Positions 18,989 through 27,873 of a DNA stretch of 64,000 nt are shown here, piece after piece. The position numbers and the translations under genes were made by a program. Under the pieces are notes generated by a model. It ran no database searches. It worked only from the letters and a program-made list of their open reading frames with translations, and was not told the origin of the DNA. Source of the DNA: Caldilineaceae bacterium (GTDB lineage: Bacteria; Chloroflexota; Anaerolineae; Caldilineales; Caldilineaceae). The stretch is taken from the NCBI GenBank assembly GCA_020846635.1, contig JADLDO010000020.1:248001-312000 (forward strand). The letters are read 5' to 3'. How positions within the stretch are numbered: the stretch's first letter is position 1; each line of letters starts with the position of its first letter.

Positions 18989-21004
18989 TTACCTATTTCC
19001 CTCATCGTGCGGGGTGCGTGTGCCCTGCCGGGTTCCATTGCCCGCCACATGGTCACGGTTGAGAGGCATATCACCAATCGGTGGTATTGCACTGTCGCGC
19101 AACACACTCGCCGAGCCGGTATCCGGTCGATAGATAGGCCGGATGGGAAGGAGCGGGCCAATGTCCTGTGGGTTGGTTTCGTCGATGTGGGTAATAAATT
19201 CGTTGCGGAATTTTGCAAGATTGCTTTGCAGGCCCCACACCGCAGCATCGCCAAATGGACAGAAACTCTTGCCTGCAATGAAGCGGCTGACGTGCTCCAT
19301 CAATTCTAAATCCTTGTCACGACCCCCGCCCGCCTCGATACGCATTAAGATCGTTTCGAGCCAGCCGGTTCCCTCGCGACAGGGCGTACACTTGCCACAG
19401 CTTTCTTCGCGATAGAAGCTGAGGGTGCGGCGAGCGACCTCGACCATCGAGGTGCGTTCATCTATGGCAATGACACCTGCCGAGCCGAGCAATGATCCCG
19501 CCGCGGCTACGCTCTCATAGTCGAGTGCCGTGTCAATCTGATCCATGGTCAGCAACTTCATTGAAAGGCCACCCGGTACGATGGCTTTGAGTGGCGCGTT
19601 TTCGTCTTGTGGCCCGCCGCCATGGGTGTAGATTAACTCGCGCAGCGGTACGGCGTGGGGCAATTCGTACAGGCCCGGATATTTCACGTTGCCGGAAAGG
19701 CAGAAGATGCGCATCCCTGGGCTTTTTTCAGTGCCAAAGCCCTTATACCAATCGACACCATGCCGCATGACCTGGGTTACGTTACAGATCGATTCGACGT
19801 TGTTGACAATCGTCGGCTTGGCATACAAGCCCTCAACGGCCGGGAAGGGAGGCTTCATGCGCGGGTGACCACGATAGCCCTCTAAACTGCTCAGGAGCGC
19901 AGTCTCTTCGCCACACTCATAGGCTCCGGCCCCGCGATGGACGACAATCTCCAGGTTTTTGTCTGTGCCAAAGATGCCCTGGCCTAGATAGCCTTTAGCC
20001 TTTGCCTCTTGGATAGCGCCCACTAAGCGTGTATAGGCAAAGTAGTATTCGCCGCGGATGTAGATAAAGGCCTTTTCCGCTTGAATCGCAAAAGAACTGA
20101 GGATGATGCCCTCAATCAATTGATGCGGGTCATATTCCATGACCATGCGATCCTTGAAGGTTCCTGGTTCCGACTCGTCGGCGTTGACCACAAGATAGCG
20201 GGGGAAGGCAGGGGCCAGGAAGCTCCACTTCGTGCCGGTGGGGAAGCCTGCGCCGCCGCGGCCACGAATACCGCTCGCCTTGACCTGCTCCAGCACTTCT
20301 TCCGGCTTCATTTCGGTCAGTACACGTTTGGCCGCGCCATAGCCGCCATCGGCCTCAAAGGTTTCGAGGGTGTGGCTGTTGGGCTTGGCTGCGCGTGCCA
20401 GCAGGTAGAGCTGTTCCATGCCACCGTGGCGATAAGGGCCGGCGGCTTTGCCTTCGCCCTGGGGATCGCCTTCAGGCGTCCAACGCTCCAGGGTCTCAAA
20501 GGCTTTGCCCTGGTTGACCAAATTGATCATCTTGGCGACATCTTCCGCCGAATCCAACTCCTCGAAATAGCGGATTTTGCCACTCTTGGTTTCGGTAATA
20601 CTGACCATCGGCGCAGTGCCACAGGAGCCAAGACATTCCATATGGTCGAGGGCAAACTTTGTATCTGCGGTCTGCTCGCCGTGGTGAATGCCCAGTTGGT
20701 CTTCCAGATGGTGCATACACTCGCTGGAGCCGCGCAACATGCAAGGAACGTTGGTGCAGACTTCAATATGATAGTCGCCCTTTGGTTCCTCATGGAACAT
20801 ATTATAGAAGCCAACCACTGCGCCAACTTCTGCCGGCTCAAGCTCCAACATTTCGGCTAGCTCGTTTTGTGCTTCAACTTTGCAATAGCCAAACTCGCGT
20901 TGGATGACATAGAGCGCGGGCAGAATTGCCGAACGCTGACGCCCGGCGGGATATAGATCCATCCATTTACGGATTTCTGCACGTACTGACTCGGAAAGAA
21001 TCAT
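18989..21004 (-). CDS. nuoEF: NuoE-NuoF fusion, NADH-oxidising module of complex I
   Basis: A 671-residue protein joining two normally separate subunits. Residues 1-165 are NuoE: a thioredoxin-like fold with four [2Fe-2S] ligands, the Cys pair in CTNVPC near residue 82 and the pair in ECLGSCG near 125. Residues about 190-610 are NuoF, with the FMN/NADH glycine-rich GRGGAGFPTG near 247 and the [4Fe-4S] SCGKCTPCREG near 535, closed by CPFGDAAVW. The last 45 residues are an Arg/Asp-rich tail. The join resembles the HoxF-type arrangement of NAD-reducing hydrogenases, but the gene order is that of complex I. No frameshift or stop separates the halves. Confidence 0.94.
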   Translation of the reverse strand: MILSESVRAEIRKWMDLYPAGRQRSAILPALYVIQREFGYCKVEAQNELAEMLELEPAEVGAVVGFYNMFHEEPKGDYHIEVCTNVPCMLRGSSECMHHLEDQLGIHHGEQTADTKFALDHMECLGSCGTAPMVSITETKSGKIRYFEELDSAEDVAKMINLVNQGKAFETLERWTPEGDPQGEGKAAGPYRHGGMEQLYLLARAAKPNSHTLETFEADGGYGAAKRVLTEMKPEEVLEQVKASGIRGRGGAGFPTGTKWSFLAPAFPRYLVVNADESEPGTFKDRMVMEYDPHQLIEGIILSSFAIQAEKAFIYIRGEYYFAYTRLVGAIQEAKAKGYLGQGIFGTDKNLEIVVHRGAGAYECGEETALLSSLEGYRGHPRMKPPFPAVEGLYAKPTIVNNVESICNVTQVMRHGVDWYKGFGTEKSPGMRIFCLSGNVKYPGLYELPHAVPLRELIYTHGGGPQDENAPLKAIVPGGLSMKLLTMDQIDTALDYESVAAAGSLLGSAGVIAIDERTSMVEVARRTLSFYREESCGKCTPCREGTGWLETILMRIEAGGGRDKDLELMEHVSRFIAGKSFCPFGDAAVWGLQSNLAKFRNEFITHIDETNPQDIGPLLPIRPIYRPDTGSASVLRDSAIPPIGDMPLNRDHVAGNGTRQGTRTPHDEGNR

Positions 21005-21033
21005 GTTGCGTCTCGTTTCCTCTTGCGCCCTTC

Positions 21034-22881
21034 TTAGCGGTCAACATCGCCCAAGACGATGTCAATGGAGCCGATGTTGGTGACAACGTCGGAGATCGTA
21101 AGCCCCTTGCACATCTTGCTAATGGCGAAAAGATTGTTAAAACTTGGCCCACGCACATGCAGGCGATAGGGAACAGCCGAGCCGTCGCTCACCACAAAGT
21201 AACCCAGTTCACCCTTGCTGGCTTCAATGCCCTGATAGACGATGCCAGGAGGCACGCGGAAACCTTCCGTCATCAGCTTAAAGTGATGGATGAGAGCTTC
21301 CATGCTCACATCCAACTCGGCGCGGGGGGGCAGGCTGACCTTGCGGTCGTCTATGCGGAAGATGCCGTCGGGCAGGTTGTTGACGGCCTGTTCAAGGATA
21401 CGTACACTCTGACGCATCTCCTCGATACGCACAAGATAGCGCGCATAGCAGTCGCCATCCGTAAAGACCGGAACCTTGAAGTCATAATTCTGGTAATCGC
21501 CATACGGCGCATCGCGGCGCAGGTCCCAATCAACACCGCTCCCACGCAGCATCGGGCCAGTGAGACCCATGTTGATCACGTCTGCGCGGCTTAGGTAGCC
21601 AATGCCCTGCAAACGTTCCTGCCAGACAGGGGCATCCGTCATCATGCTCTCGTAGTCGTCAAAGTAGCGGGGCAGGATGGCGAGCAGATCGCGTAGATTG
21701 GTCAGGAAGGCGGGGGGCAGGTCCTTCCAAACGCCGCCGATGCGAAGATAGCTCACGGTCAGACGGGCTCCGCAGGCCATTTCGAATAGGTCGAGGATGC
21801 GTTCGCGCTCACGCGTGGCGTACATCATCACGGCGAGGCCTGTGCCGGAGACATCCATGACGTGGGTTCCCAGCCAAAAGAGATGTGAGGCGATACGCTG
21901 TAACTCGCCCATGATCACGCGGATGACTTTGGCACGTTCCGGCACGTCGATACCCAACAGCTTTTCGACGGTGAGACAGTAGCCGAAGTTGTTGAGCATG
22001 GGCGAAAGATAGTCCATGCGATCTGTATAATAGACAAAGTCTTTATAGCGCTTGTTCTCGCCGGTCTTTTCAAAGCCGCTGTGCAGATAGCCCAAATCGG
22101 GATCGATGTTGACAACCGTCTCCCCATCAAGCTCGACCACCAGACGCAACACACCGTGGGTGCTGGGGTGGTGGGGGCCCATGTTGAGCACCATGTTCTG
22201 TATATCCATGCCCGGCGGCAGCGCAGGCTCGACGCTTTCCGCAGGCAGAACCTGTTTGCCCAAAGTCTCAAACTGGGGGTCGTCCCAGGTCAAGGTAAAG
22301 GGAACTTCTTCGCCCCCCTCGGGGATGTCCTTGCGCAGCGGATGATAGGGCCAGCGTTCGGGCATGAGAATGCGTCGCGGGTCGGGATGACCGGCGAAAT
22401 TCACCCCCATCAGATCAAGCACTTCACGTTCCGGCCAAATTGCACCGGCAAAGACGCCCGCCAAACTCGGCACAGTGGGCTTTGTCGGGTCGCCATCGAT
22501 GCTGTTGGCGGGCGACAAAATCATCAGGTGCTGCTTGCGTTGATAGGAACGCAGTTGATAGGCGGTATGAAATCGTGCATCGCTGCCGGCAATGGGCAGC
22601 TTCAAACGGTCGATGGCTGTGACATCCACCAGCGCCTCATAGGCCAAACTTGGGTCATTCTTGACGAATTCGGCGAGTTCTACGAGCCGTTCCGGCTTGA
22701 CATAGACCATTTGCTGGCCGTTGTGCAGGCCAGCCTCAAGGATGTCTTCGCCAAAACGTTCGACAATGCGCTTGGTATCTTCACTCTCGCCGGTCGGCAC
22801 TGGGGCCAATGCAGGGATTGACGGATCGTTTAGCCCCGGCAGAGTTTCATATTCACGATAACGCGGAGAGACATTTAGCAT
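21034..22881 (-). CDS. nuoCD: NuoC-NuoD fusion, quinone-site subunit of complex I
   Basis: A 615-residue fusion. Residues about 30-190 are NuoC (including GAIWPEREVLDLMGVNFAGHPD) and about 225-615 are the 49-kDa NuoD domain (NMGPHHPSTHGVLRLVVELDGE, VDWDLRRDAPYGDY). The His of GPHHPSTHG belongs to the quinone-reduction site. I place the start at ATG 22881 because GTTGGAG lies six bases upstream; the in-frame TTG 22893 is inside that ribosome site. The ribosome site itself is tandemly duplicated (22888-22909). NuoCD fusions are known in enterobacteria. Confidence 0.94.
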   Translation of the reverse strand: MLNVSPRYREYETLPGLNDPSIPALAPVPTGESEDTKRIVERFGEDILEAGLHNGQQMVYVKPERLVELAEFVKNDPSLAYEALVDVTAIDRLKLPIAGSDARFHTAYQLRSYQRKQHLMILSPANSIDGDPTKPTVPSLAGVFAGAIWPEREVLDLMGVNFAGHPDPRRILMPERWPYHPLRKDIPEGGEEVPFTLTWDDPQFETLGKQVLPAESVEPALPPGMDIQNMVLNMGPHHPSTHGVLRLVVELDGETVVNIDPDLGYLHSGFEKTGENKRYKDFVYYTDRMDYLSPMLNNFGYCLTVEKLLGIDVPERAKVIRVIMGELQRIASHLFWLGTHVMDVSGTGLAVMMYATRERERILDLFEMACGARLTVSYLRIGGVWKDLPPAFLTNLRDLLAILPRYFDDYESMMTDAPVWQERLQGIGYLSRADVINMGLTGPMLRGSGVDWDLRRDAPYGDYQNYDFKVPVFTDGDCYARYLVRIEEMRQSVRILEQAVNNLPDGIFRIDDRKVSLPPRAELDVSMEALIHHFKLMTEGFRVPPGIVYQGIEASKGELGYFVVSDGSAVPYRLHVRGPSFNNLFAISKMCKGLTISDVVTNIGSIDIVLGDVDR

Positions 22882-22887
22882 TGGCTG

Positions 22888-22932
22888 CTCCAACTATTCT
22901 CCAACTATTGAAGATCAGAACTGAAGATCAGA
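22888..22932 (-). repeat. Two tandem duplications upstream of nuoCD, one copying the ribosome site
   Basis: CTCCAACTATT is repeated head to tail at 22888-22898 and 22899-22909; on the minus strand this doubles the segment AATAGTTGGAG, which includes the ribosome-binding sequence. Right next to it TGAAGATCAGA occurs at 22909-22919 and 22922-22932. Confidence 0.75.
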
Positions 22933-22952
22933 GTATTTCTGATATGAATGGC

Positions 22953-23510
22953 TTATGCAGGTTGCTTGGCGCGCAGTGATTCCAGCGGTGCAATATCATC
23001 TGGACGAACAAAGGGTTCTGCTGCTTCGGCGCGGTAGTATTGGGCGAAAGTCTCTTTGCGCTGTTTGTCACGCAGCTTGTCAAGCGCAAAGAGCAGCGCT
23101 TCCGGGCGGGGGGGACAGCCAGGCACATAGACATCGACAGGCAGTATCTTGTCTACACCCTGAATGATGGCGTAATTGTTAAACGGGCCTCCGGCGCTGG
23201 CGCAGATGCCCATGGCGATAACCCACTTGGGCTCCAGCATTTGGTCATAGATGCGCTTGATGACCGGGGCCATCTTGTTGGCAACGCGACCGGAGACAAT
23301 CATCAGGTCTGCCTGGCGCGGGCTGGCACGCATGATTTCCGCGCCATAGCGCCCAATGTCATTGCGCGGGTCGCTGGCGGCAATCATTTCCATCGCACAA
23401 CAGGCAAGGCCAAAGAGCAAGGGCCATGTGCTGTTGGCACGACCCCAGTTTACCAAACTTTCCAGAGTGGTGGTTACGATGCCCTCTGGTAATTTATCTT
23501 CAAGACCCAT
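22953..23510 (-). CDS. nuoB: NADH-quinone oxidoreductase subunit B
   Basis: A 185-residue peripheral-arm subunit carrying the terminal [4Fe-4S] cluster N2. The tandem cysteines are visible in [12 protein letters not shown], with the further ligands in [12 protein letters not shown] and VPGCPPRPE. It hands electrons to the quinone bound between NuoB, NuoD and NuoH. It lies between nuoA and nuoCD in the usual order. Confidence 0.96.
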   Translation of the reverse strand: MGLEDKLPEGIVTTTLESLVNWGRANSTWPLLFGLACCAMEMIAASDPRNDIGRYGAEIMRASPRQADLMIVSGRVANKMAPVIKRIYDQMLEPKWVIAMGICASAGGPFNNYAIIQGVDKILPVDVYVPGCPPRPEALLFALDKLRDKQRKETFAQYYRAEAAEPFVRPDDIAPLESLRAKQPA

Positions 23511-23573
23511 CTTAAATCCTTCCTATAGACAGTATTGCCTTTGTGGGCCAATGCTGGTAGGGCATGAAACGAG

Positions 23574-23948
23574 CTAGTCTTGCAGGTCGAGCGCGCCCTT
23601 TTTCCACTCATAGAGCAGCCCGATGATCAGGATCAGGAGGAAGAAACCCATGGGCAGCAGTGCCATGCCCATGCTGAAGTTGTCGCGCAGGTCACGGATG
23701 ATCGCTGCCCACGGATACATAAAGAGTATCTCAATATCGAAGAGGATAAAGAGCATTGCCACCAGATAATACTTGACTGGGAAGCGACGGCGCGCATCGT
23801 GAAAGGGGATGATCCCCGACTCATAGGCTTCTAACTTTTGTTTGTTGGCTTTGGTTGGGCCCAAAAGGGCGGGGACAGTAACGGCGATGATTGAAAAGCC
23901 GGTGGCAATTACCACCAGAATGAGCAGCGGTAAGTAATCAATAGCCAC
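23574..23948 (-). CDS. nuoA: NADH-quinone oxidoreductase subunit A (complex I no. 1)
   Basis: A 124-residue, three-helix membrane subunit with the family segment KLEAYESGIIPF and the helix YYLVAMLFILFDIEILFMYP, including its conserved acidic residues. The start is GTG 23948, preceded by GGAGAGG nine bases upstream. It is the first gene of the minus-strand complex I operon, which faces the second complex I operon across a 742-base divergent region. Confidence 0.95.
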   Translation of the reverse strand: MAIDYLPLLILVVIATGFSIIAVTVPALLGPTKANKQKLEAYESGIIPFHDARRRFPVKYYLVAMLFILFDIEILFMYPWAAIIRDLRDNFSMGMALLPMGFFLLILIIGLLYEWKKGALDLQD

Positions 23949-24690
23949 GGATGCCTGCCTCTCCTCTAAATAATGCTTTCAAAGAATACTTTGCTTTGCA
24001 AAACTTCGGGTGAAGTTTCTACTCACTGAACGTTCCAGAGATCGCAACCCGTTTCGACGCCAAAGGGTATCATTGAGGCTGCTAATGGGCAGATTTGCCC
24101 AACAGTATAATCTTGCGGGCTTTTTCTCTCTGTGTGCATCGTCTCTATGTGCTTAAGCTTTGTGTTCTGTGTGATATGCTCATGCTCAAGACACGCGCAT
24201 CAACCGCGGTGTGGTCGGCAGGAATCTATTGTGCCTTAGGATACCCGATTGTGCGAAAATTAACAGTCCGAGGACAAAAGATTGACCCAACACATAGGGT
24301 GTGTTGAGTCACAACAGGTGCGTGCTCAAGGATTAGTGAGTGCCGCCAGACCGTTTGTAAATTCTATCACGAGCGGATCGGCGTGTCAACCCAAGTTAAG
24401 TGTTTTGTGAAAAAAGGTACAGAATCTTGTTTCAATTCGGTTTTGCGTCTATTGAAATTTTCTTTTGATGAAAGGTATGCTATCCTACGCAAGCGTTTGT
24501 TACTTTATACACAAACCACAAACCACCCGAAATGCAGCAAGTTTGACCAGGCGCAAAACTCACCTAAGTCATTGATGAGCCAATTGATAGACAAATGAGC
24601 TTGTTCAGCAGAAGAACAAGCCGGAAGTACAAGGTCGCCTGTTACAAGGAGCCTCTGAGCAGGGGCTAGGTCGTAAGGAGCTATGAGGTC
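23949..24690. other. Divergent regulatory region between the two nuo operons
   Basis: 742 bases with no credible gene; the short ORFs here have no recognisable features. The middle (about 24000-24600) is visibly more AT-rich than the coding sequence on either side. The ribosome site for nuoA no. 1 is at the left edge. A TATACT hexamer on the minus strand (24104-24109) could be a -10 element, but no good -35 accompanies it. A sigma-70-like promoter for the right operon is listed separately. No tRNA, riboswitch or clear operator palindrome was seen. Confidence 0.6.
24452..24481 (+). promoter_or_regulatory. Candidate sigma-70 promoter for the second nuo operon
   Basis: TTGAAA (24452-24457), an 18-base spacer, then TATGCT (24476-24481), in the AT-rich stretch about 210 bases before nuoA no. 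2. It is the best match to the consensus on this strand in the gap, but not experimentally supported. Confidence 0.4.
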
Positions 24691-25047
24691 ATGCTGAGTA
24701 ACTATGCCTTCGTTCTCATCTTGAGTGTGCTGGCGTTTACATTGCCGCTGGTTGCCGTGGTTTTGGGTTGGCTGCTTGGCCCCAAGCGTCCCGACTCGGT
24801 GAAGAATGCAACCTATGAAAGCGGTGTTGAGACGATTGGCGATACATGGGTGCAGTTTCGAGCCCAGTATTATCTGATCGGGCTTATCTTCTTGATCTTC
24901 GATGTTGAAGTCATCTTCCTTTTTCCAATCGCCCTTGCCTATGAACAATTGAGCCTGTTTGGGGTCGCAGCAACAATCACCTTTGTGGTGATCCTGCTCT
25001 TGGGCCTCTTCTTGGAATGGCGTAAAGGGGCATTGGAGTGGCAGTAA
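24691..25047 (+). CDS. nuoA2: NADH-quinone oxidoreductase subunit A (complex I no. 2)
   Basis: A 118-residue, three-helix subunit with NATYESGVETIGD and the helix YYLIGLIFLIFDVEVIFLFP. It is clearly a paralogue, not a copy, of nuoA no. 1, since outside the motifs the sequences differ widely. It opens a plus-strand operon that encodes only membrane-arm subunits. Confidence 0.95.
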   Translation: MLSNYAFVLILSVLAFTLPLVAVVLGWLLGPKRPDSVKNATYESGVETIGDTWVQFRAQYYLIGLIFLIFDVEVIFLFPIALAYEQLSLFGVAATITFVVILLLGLFLEWRKGALEWQ

Positions 25048-25095
25048 GCTATTTAGAACTCTCATTCTTCGAGTTGTTATGAGTTGGAGGAATCA

Positions 25096-26319
25096 ATGCT
25101 GAATTGGAGTGCTGGTCTCTCCGAATTCCTAATGAGCCTGGGGATGCCTGAAGCGGTTGCGATGGGCGTTACCATGTTTGTAGGTGCGCTGGTGCTGGCG
25201 AGCATCGGGCCGGTCTTGGCGCTGATACTCATCCATATCACGCGCAAGGTGATTAGTCGTCTCCAGGATCGCCTCGGGCCTAACCGCCTGGGCCCGTGGG
25301 GTATTTTTCAGTCGGCGGCAGATGCGGTTAAGCTTCTTTCCAAAGAGGATATCCGTCCCGCCGAAGCTGATGTGATTGCGTATACGATTGCGCCTCTCCT
25401 GTCCGTTTTTGGCGTGATCATGTCGCTGGCCGTAATTCCCTTTGCCAATGGCTTGATTGGCGTTGACCTAAATGTCGGTGTGCTCTTTTTGGTGGCGTTG
25501 GGGTCGGTTGGGATCATGGCGGCGTTGATGGCGGGCTGGAGCAGCAACAACAAGTATGCACTGCTGGCTGGTTTCCGCGTGGTCGCACAACTGCTCTCGT
25601 ATGAAATCCCCATGGTGCTGGCGATGTTAGGGCCGGTGCTGCTGGTGGGGACGATGCGCATGAATGAACTGGCGGCCTTCCAGCGTTTAGAGATTGGCGG
25701 CTTCAACCTGGGGTTCGGCTATATTGGCTTCATCATGCCTGCCGTGGTGCTGATCTACTTCACCAGCGCGCTGGCCGAAAGTGAACAGACGCCCTTTGAC
25801 TTGTTGGAAGCTGAGTCGGAGTTGATCGCCGGTTTCCATATTGAGTATTCGGGCATGAAGTTTGCCATGTTCTTCCTGGCTCAATTCCTCAATGCCTTTT
25901 TCCTCGGCTCGATCATGGTGGTGCTTTTCTTCGGTGGGTGGCAGGGGCCATTTGTGGATCAGGTTCCCATCCTGGGGTTGGTCTATTTCTTGGCGAAAAG
26001 CTTTGCTGTCTATACCATCATGCAGTGGGTGCGAGGGACTTTCCCCCGCGTGCGCATCGACCAGATGATGGCCTTTGCGTGGAAGGTGCTGGTGCCGCTG
26101 ATTCTGGGGTTGATCCTGTGGCAGATGGTGGCGCTGAAGCTGCCCGTGGCAACATGGATTCAGTATGTTCTGATCTTCGCCGGCAATGTGGTGGGGATTT
26201 GGGTGGTCGTAAGAGTTCTCTCCCGCTACTTCCGCAGCGAGACGTTGCGCACCAAGCGTTCTTTTGCGCCTCGGTCGCTCATCGGCACGATGCGACCCGC
26301 CCCCGAAGCGGGCGATTAG
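25096..26319 (+). CDS. nuoH2: NADH-quinone oxidoreductase subunit H (complex I no. 2)
   Basis: A 407-residue membrane subunit. The start is ATG 25096, with GGAGG five bases upstream, rather than TTG 25084. The quinone-chamber loops are present ([38 protein letters not shown]). It is longer than NuoH no. 1 because of an extra N-terminal helix region and a basic C-terminal tail of about 50 residues. Two positions differ from the usual pattern: NR is replaced in the SEQTPFDL segment, and the Glu of the AEY motif is Gln (residue 263, FLAQFLN). Whether the quinone site works as in NuoH no. 1 is open. Confidence 0.94.
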   Translation: MLNWSAGLSEFLMSLGMPEAVAMGVTMFVGALVLASIGPVLALILIHITRKVISRLQDRLGPNRLGPWGIFQSAADAVKLLSKEDIRPAEADVIAYTIAPLLSVFGVIMSLAVIPFANGLIGVDLNVGVLFLVALGSVGIMAALMAGWSSNNKYALLAGFRVVAQLLSYEIPMVLAMLGPVLLVGTMRMNELAAFQRLEIGGFNLGFGYIGFIMPAVVLIYFTSALAESEQTPFDLLEAESELIAGFHIEYSGMKFAMFFLAQFLNAFFLGSIMVVLFFGGWQGPFVDQVPILGLVYFLAKSFAVYTIMQWVRGTFPRVRIDQMMAFAWKVLVPLILGLILWQMVALKLPVATWIQYVLIFAGNVVGIWVVVRVLSRYFRSETLRTKRSFAPRSLIGTMRPAPEAGD

Positions 26320-26452
26320 ACTGGGGACAGGGCCGCAATATGAGCAGAGGGATAGCATGTTGTGGCCGTATGGCGAGTCGAAGCGTATCATTGGTTCATA
26401 GAACAAGTTGGATGCGGCTAGAACCGCAACATGCGTAAGGGGTTGTGCGACG

Positions 26453-26989
26453 ATGGATATATTGTCTGAACTATTTCCGCTGCCACCAATACCAACGATT
26501 CAGCAGGCAGTTTTTATCGCACTGGCGCTTTTTACGGTGGTAGGTGCGTTGATTGTGGCGGTTGCGCCCAATCTATACCATAACGCCTTAGGATTGATAG
26601 CTTCCTTTTTTGGCGTGGCAGGTGTCTATGCGCTGCTGGAGGCCGAATTCCTGGCCGTCAGCCAAGTGCTTATCTATGTGGGGGCAATCTCCACCCTGAT
26701 CACCTTTGCCATCATGCTCACGCGTGGCATGATGTATGGTCGTACATCATCGACCAACCGGCAGGTGGTCACAGCGTCGATCATGGCCGCGCTTCTGTTC
26801 TTCGTGCTGTGGGGCGTCCTCAGTCATGTGCCGTGGCCGGAAGTTGGCGCAGACTTGCCGAATGGCGAGTTGATCATCGCAACGTTGGGCGAACTTTTTG
26901 TCACAAGCTATTTGATTCCTTTTGAAATGATGGCGTTGCTGCTGTTAGTGGCGCTGGCCGGTGCCTTGATGCTGGCACGCGATAACTAA
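26453..26989 (+). CDS. nuoJ2: NADH-quinone oxidoreductase subunit J (complex I no. 2)
   Basis: A 178-residue, five-helix subunit starting at ATG 26453; the in-frame TTG 26408 would add an unlike hydrophilic segment. The core helix [21 protein letters not shown] matches NuoJ. The 133-base gap after nuoH no. 2 shows no gene. Confidence 0.92.
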   Translation: MDILSELFPLPPIPTIQQAVFIALALFTVVGALIVAVAPNLYHNALGLIASFFGVAGVYALLEAEFLAVSQVLIYVGAISTLITFAIMLTRGMMYGRTSSTNRQVVTASIMAALLFFVLWGVLSHVPWPEVGADLPNGELIIATLGELFVTSYLIPFEMMALLLLVALAGALMLARDN

Positions 26990-27009
26990 ACTTTAAGGAC
27001 AAAAGCATT

Positions 27010-27321
27010 ATGGTCCCGCTGACTTGGTATCTGGTTCTTGCTGCTTTTCTTTTTTGTACAGGTCTCTATACAGCCCTGGCCCGGCGTAATGCTGTGGCGG
27101 CGCTCATGGGCATTGAGCTGATGCTCAACGCTGTCAATATCAACCTAATCGCTTTCTGGCGCTATGGGACAGCGGTGGAGCTGCTGGAAGGGCAGGTGTT
27201 CGCCATCTTTGTCATCGCCGTGGCAGCAGCCGAAGTGGCGGTGGGCTTGGCGCTGGTGATTTCGGTCTACCGCGGTCGCCGCACCATCAACTTGGATGAG
27301 TTGGACACCCTCAAAGGATAG
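27010..27321 (+). CDS. nuoK2: NADH-quinone oxidoreductase subunit K (complex I no. 2)
   Basis: A 103-residue, three-helix subunit with both conserved glutamates, in [13 protein letters not shown] and [13 protein letters not shown]. It starts 20 bases after nuoJ no. 2, behind an AAGGAC-like site. Its stop codon lies in a duplicated AAAGGATAGTTG motif. Confidence 0.95.
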   Translation: MVPLTWYLVLAAFLFCTGLYTALARRNAVAALMGIELMLNAVNINLIAFWRYGTAVELLEGQVFAIFVIAVAAAEVAVGLALVISVYRGRRTINLDELDTLKG

Positions 27322-27363
27322 TTGCGCACGATAGAAGTAAAAGATAGTAGTAAAGGATAGTTG
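27313..27363 (+). repeat. Repeat across the nuoK2 stop codon
   Basis: AAAGGATAGTTG occurs at 27313-27324, where it contains the TAG stop of nuoK no. 2, and again at 27352-27363. A diverged copy, AAAAGATAGTAG, lies between them at 27339-27350. Confidence 0.7.
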
Positions 27364-27376
27364 TGTAGCATAGCTC

Positions 27377-27736
27377 ATGCCCAAACAGTTGTTGACCGGA
27401 ACGTTGGATGAGCAGTGTGAATTCCTCTACGATCTTGCGCTGCAAAAGATGCAGCAGGGGAACTACACTGGGGCGGTTCATGCGCTCAAAGAGATTGTCA
27501 AGCATAAGCCGGAGTTTCGCGATGCCGGTGTGGTTTTGGCCGAAGCCAAGCGGCGCAAGTCGGAACAAAGCCAATTGCTCTGGTTTGCCTTTGGGGGCGC
27601 AGCGCTCTTCGTCTTTATTGGGACAGTGCTCCAGGTGGAAAATGATTTTCTCTTTTTAGGACTCATTGCCGCAGGTGCGCTTGTTGGCTTCCTTGTGGGA
27701 AATTTAGTGCGGCGTCTACGCCGCTCGACAAAGTGA
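27377..27736 (+). CDS. Small TPR-like membrane protein inside the second nuo operon
   Basis: A 119-residue protein of unknown function encoded between nuoK and nuoL. Residues about 8-60 look like one to two tetratricopeptide-type helix pairs (ALQKMQQGNYTGAVHALKEI), followed by two hydrophobic helices (about 66-88 and 90-112) and a basic C-terminal tail, which would place the TPR part in the cytoplasm. The same strand, the short gap (55 bases) and the position inside the operon suggest an accessory or assembly role for the second complex I; that is inference. No complex I subunit of this type is known to me. Confidence 0.75.
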   Translation: MPKQLLTGTLDEQCEFLYDLALQKMQQGNYTGAVHALKEIVKHKPEFRDAGVVLAEAKRRKSEQSQLLWFAFGGAALFVFIGTVLQVENDFLFLGLIAAGALVGFLVGNLVRRLRRSTK

Positions 27737-27873
27737 TCAATCAATTATAGTTGGTGCCTGGAGCTTTTTCTTGGCCCATGCACATCACTGATTTGGCTTG
27801 AGTTTCGTATTGTAGTCCTGCATTTCAGTGTTGTGAGCGGATTCATTCCTGAACGCAAAGCGAGGTTGCTTGA

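Noticed and set aside
24095-24307. A 70-codon frame in the divergent nuo region
   Set aside because: Odd Cys/Leu/Arg composition, no ribosome site, no recognisable feature; the region looks regulatory.
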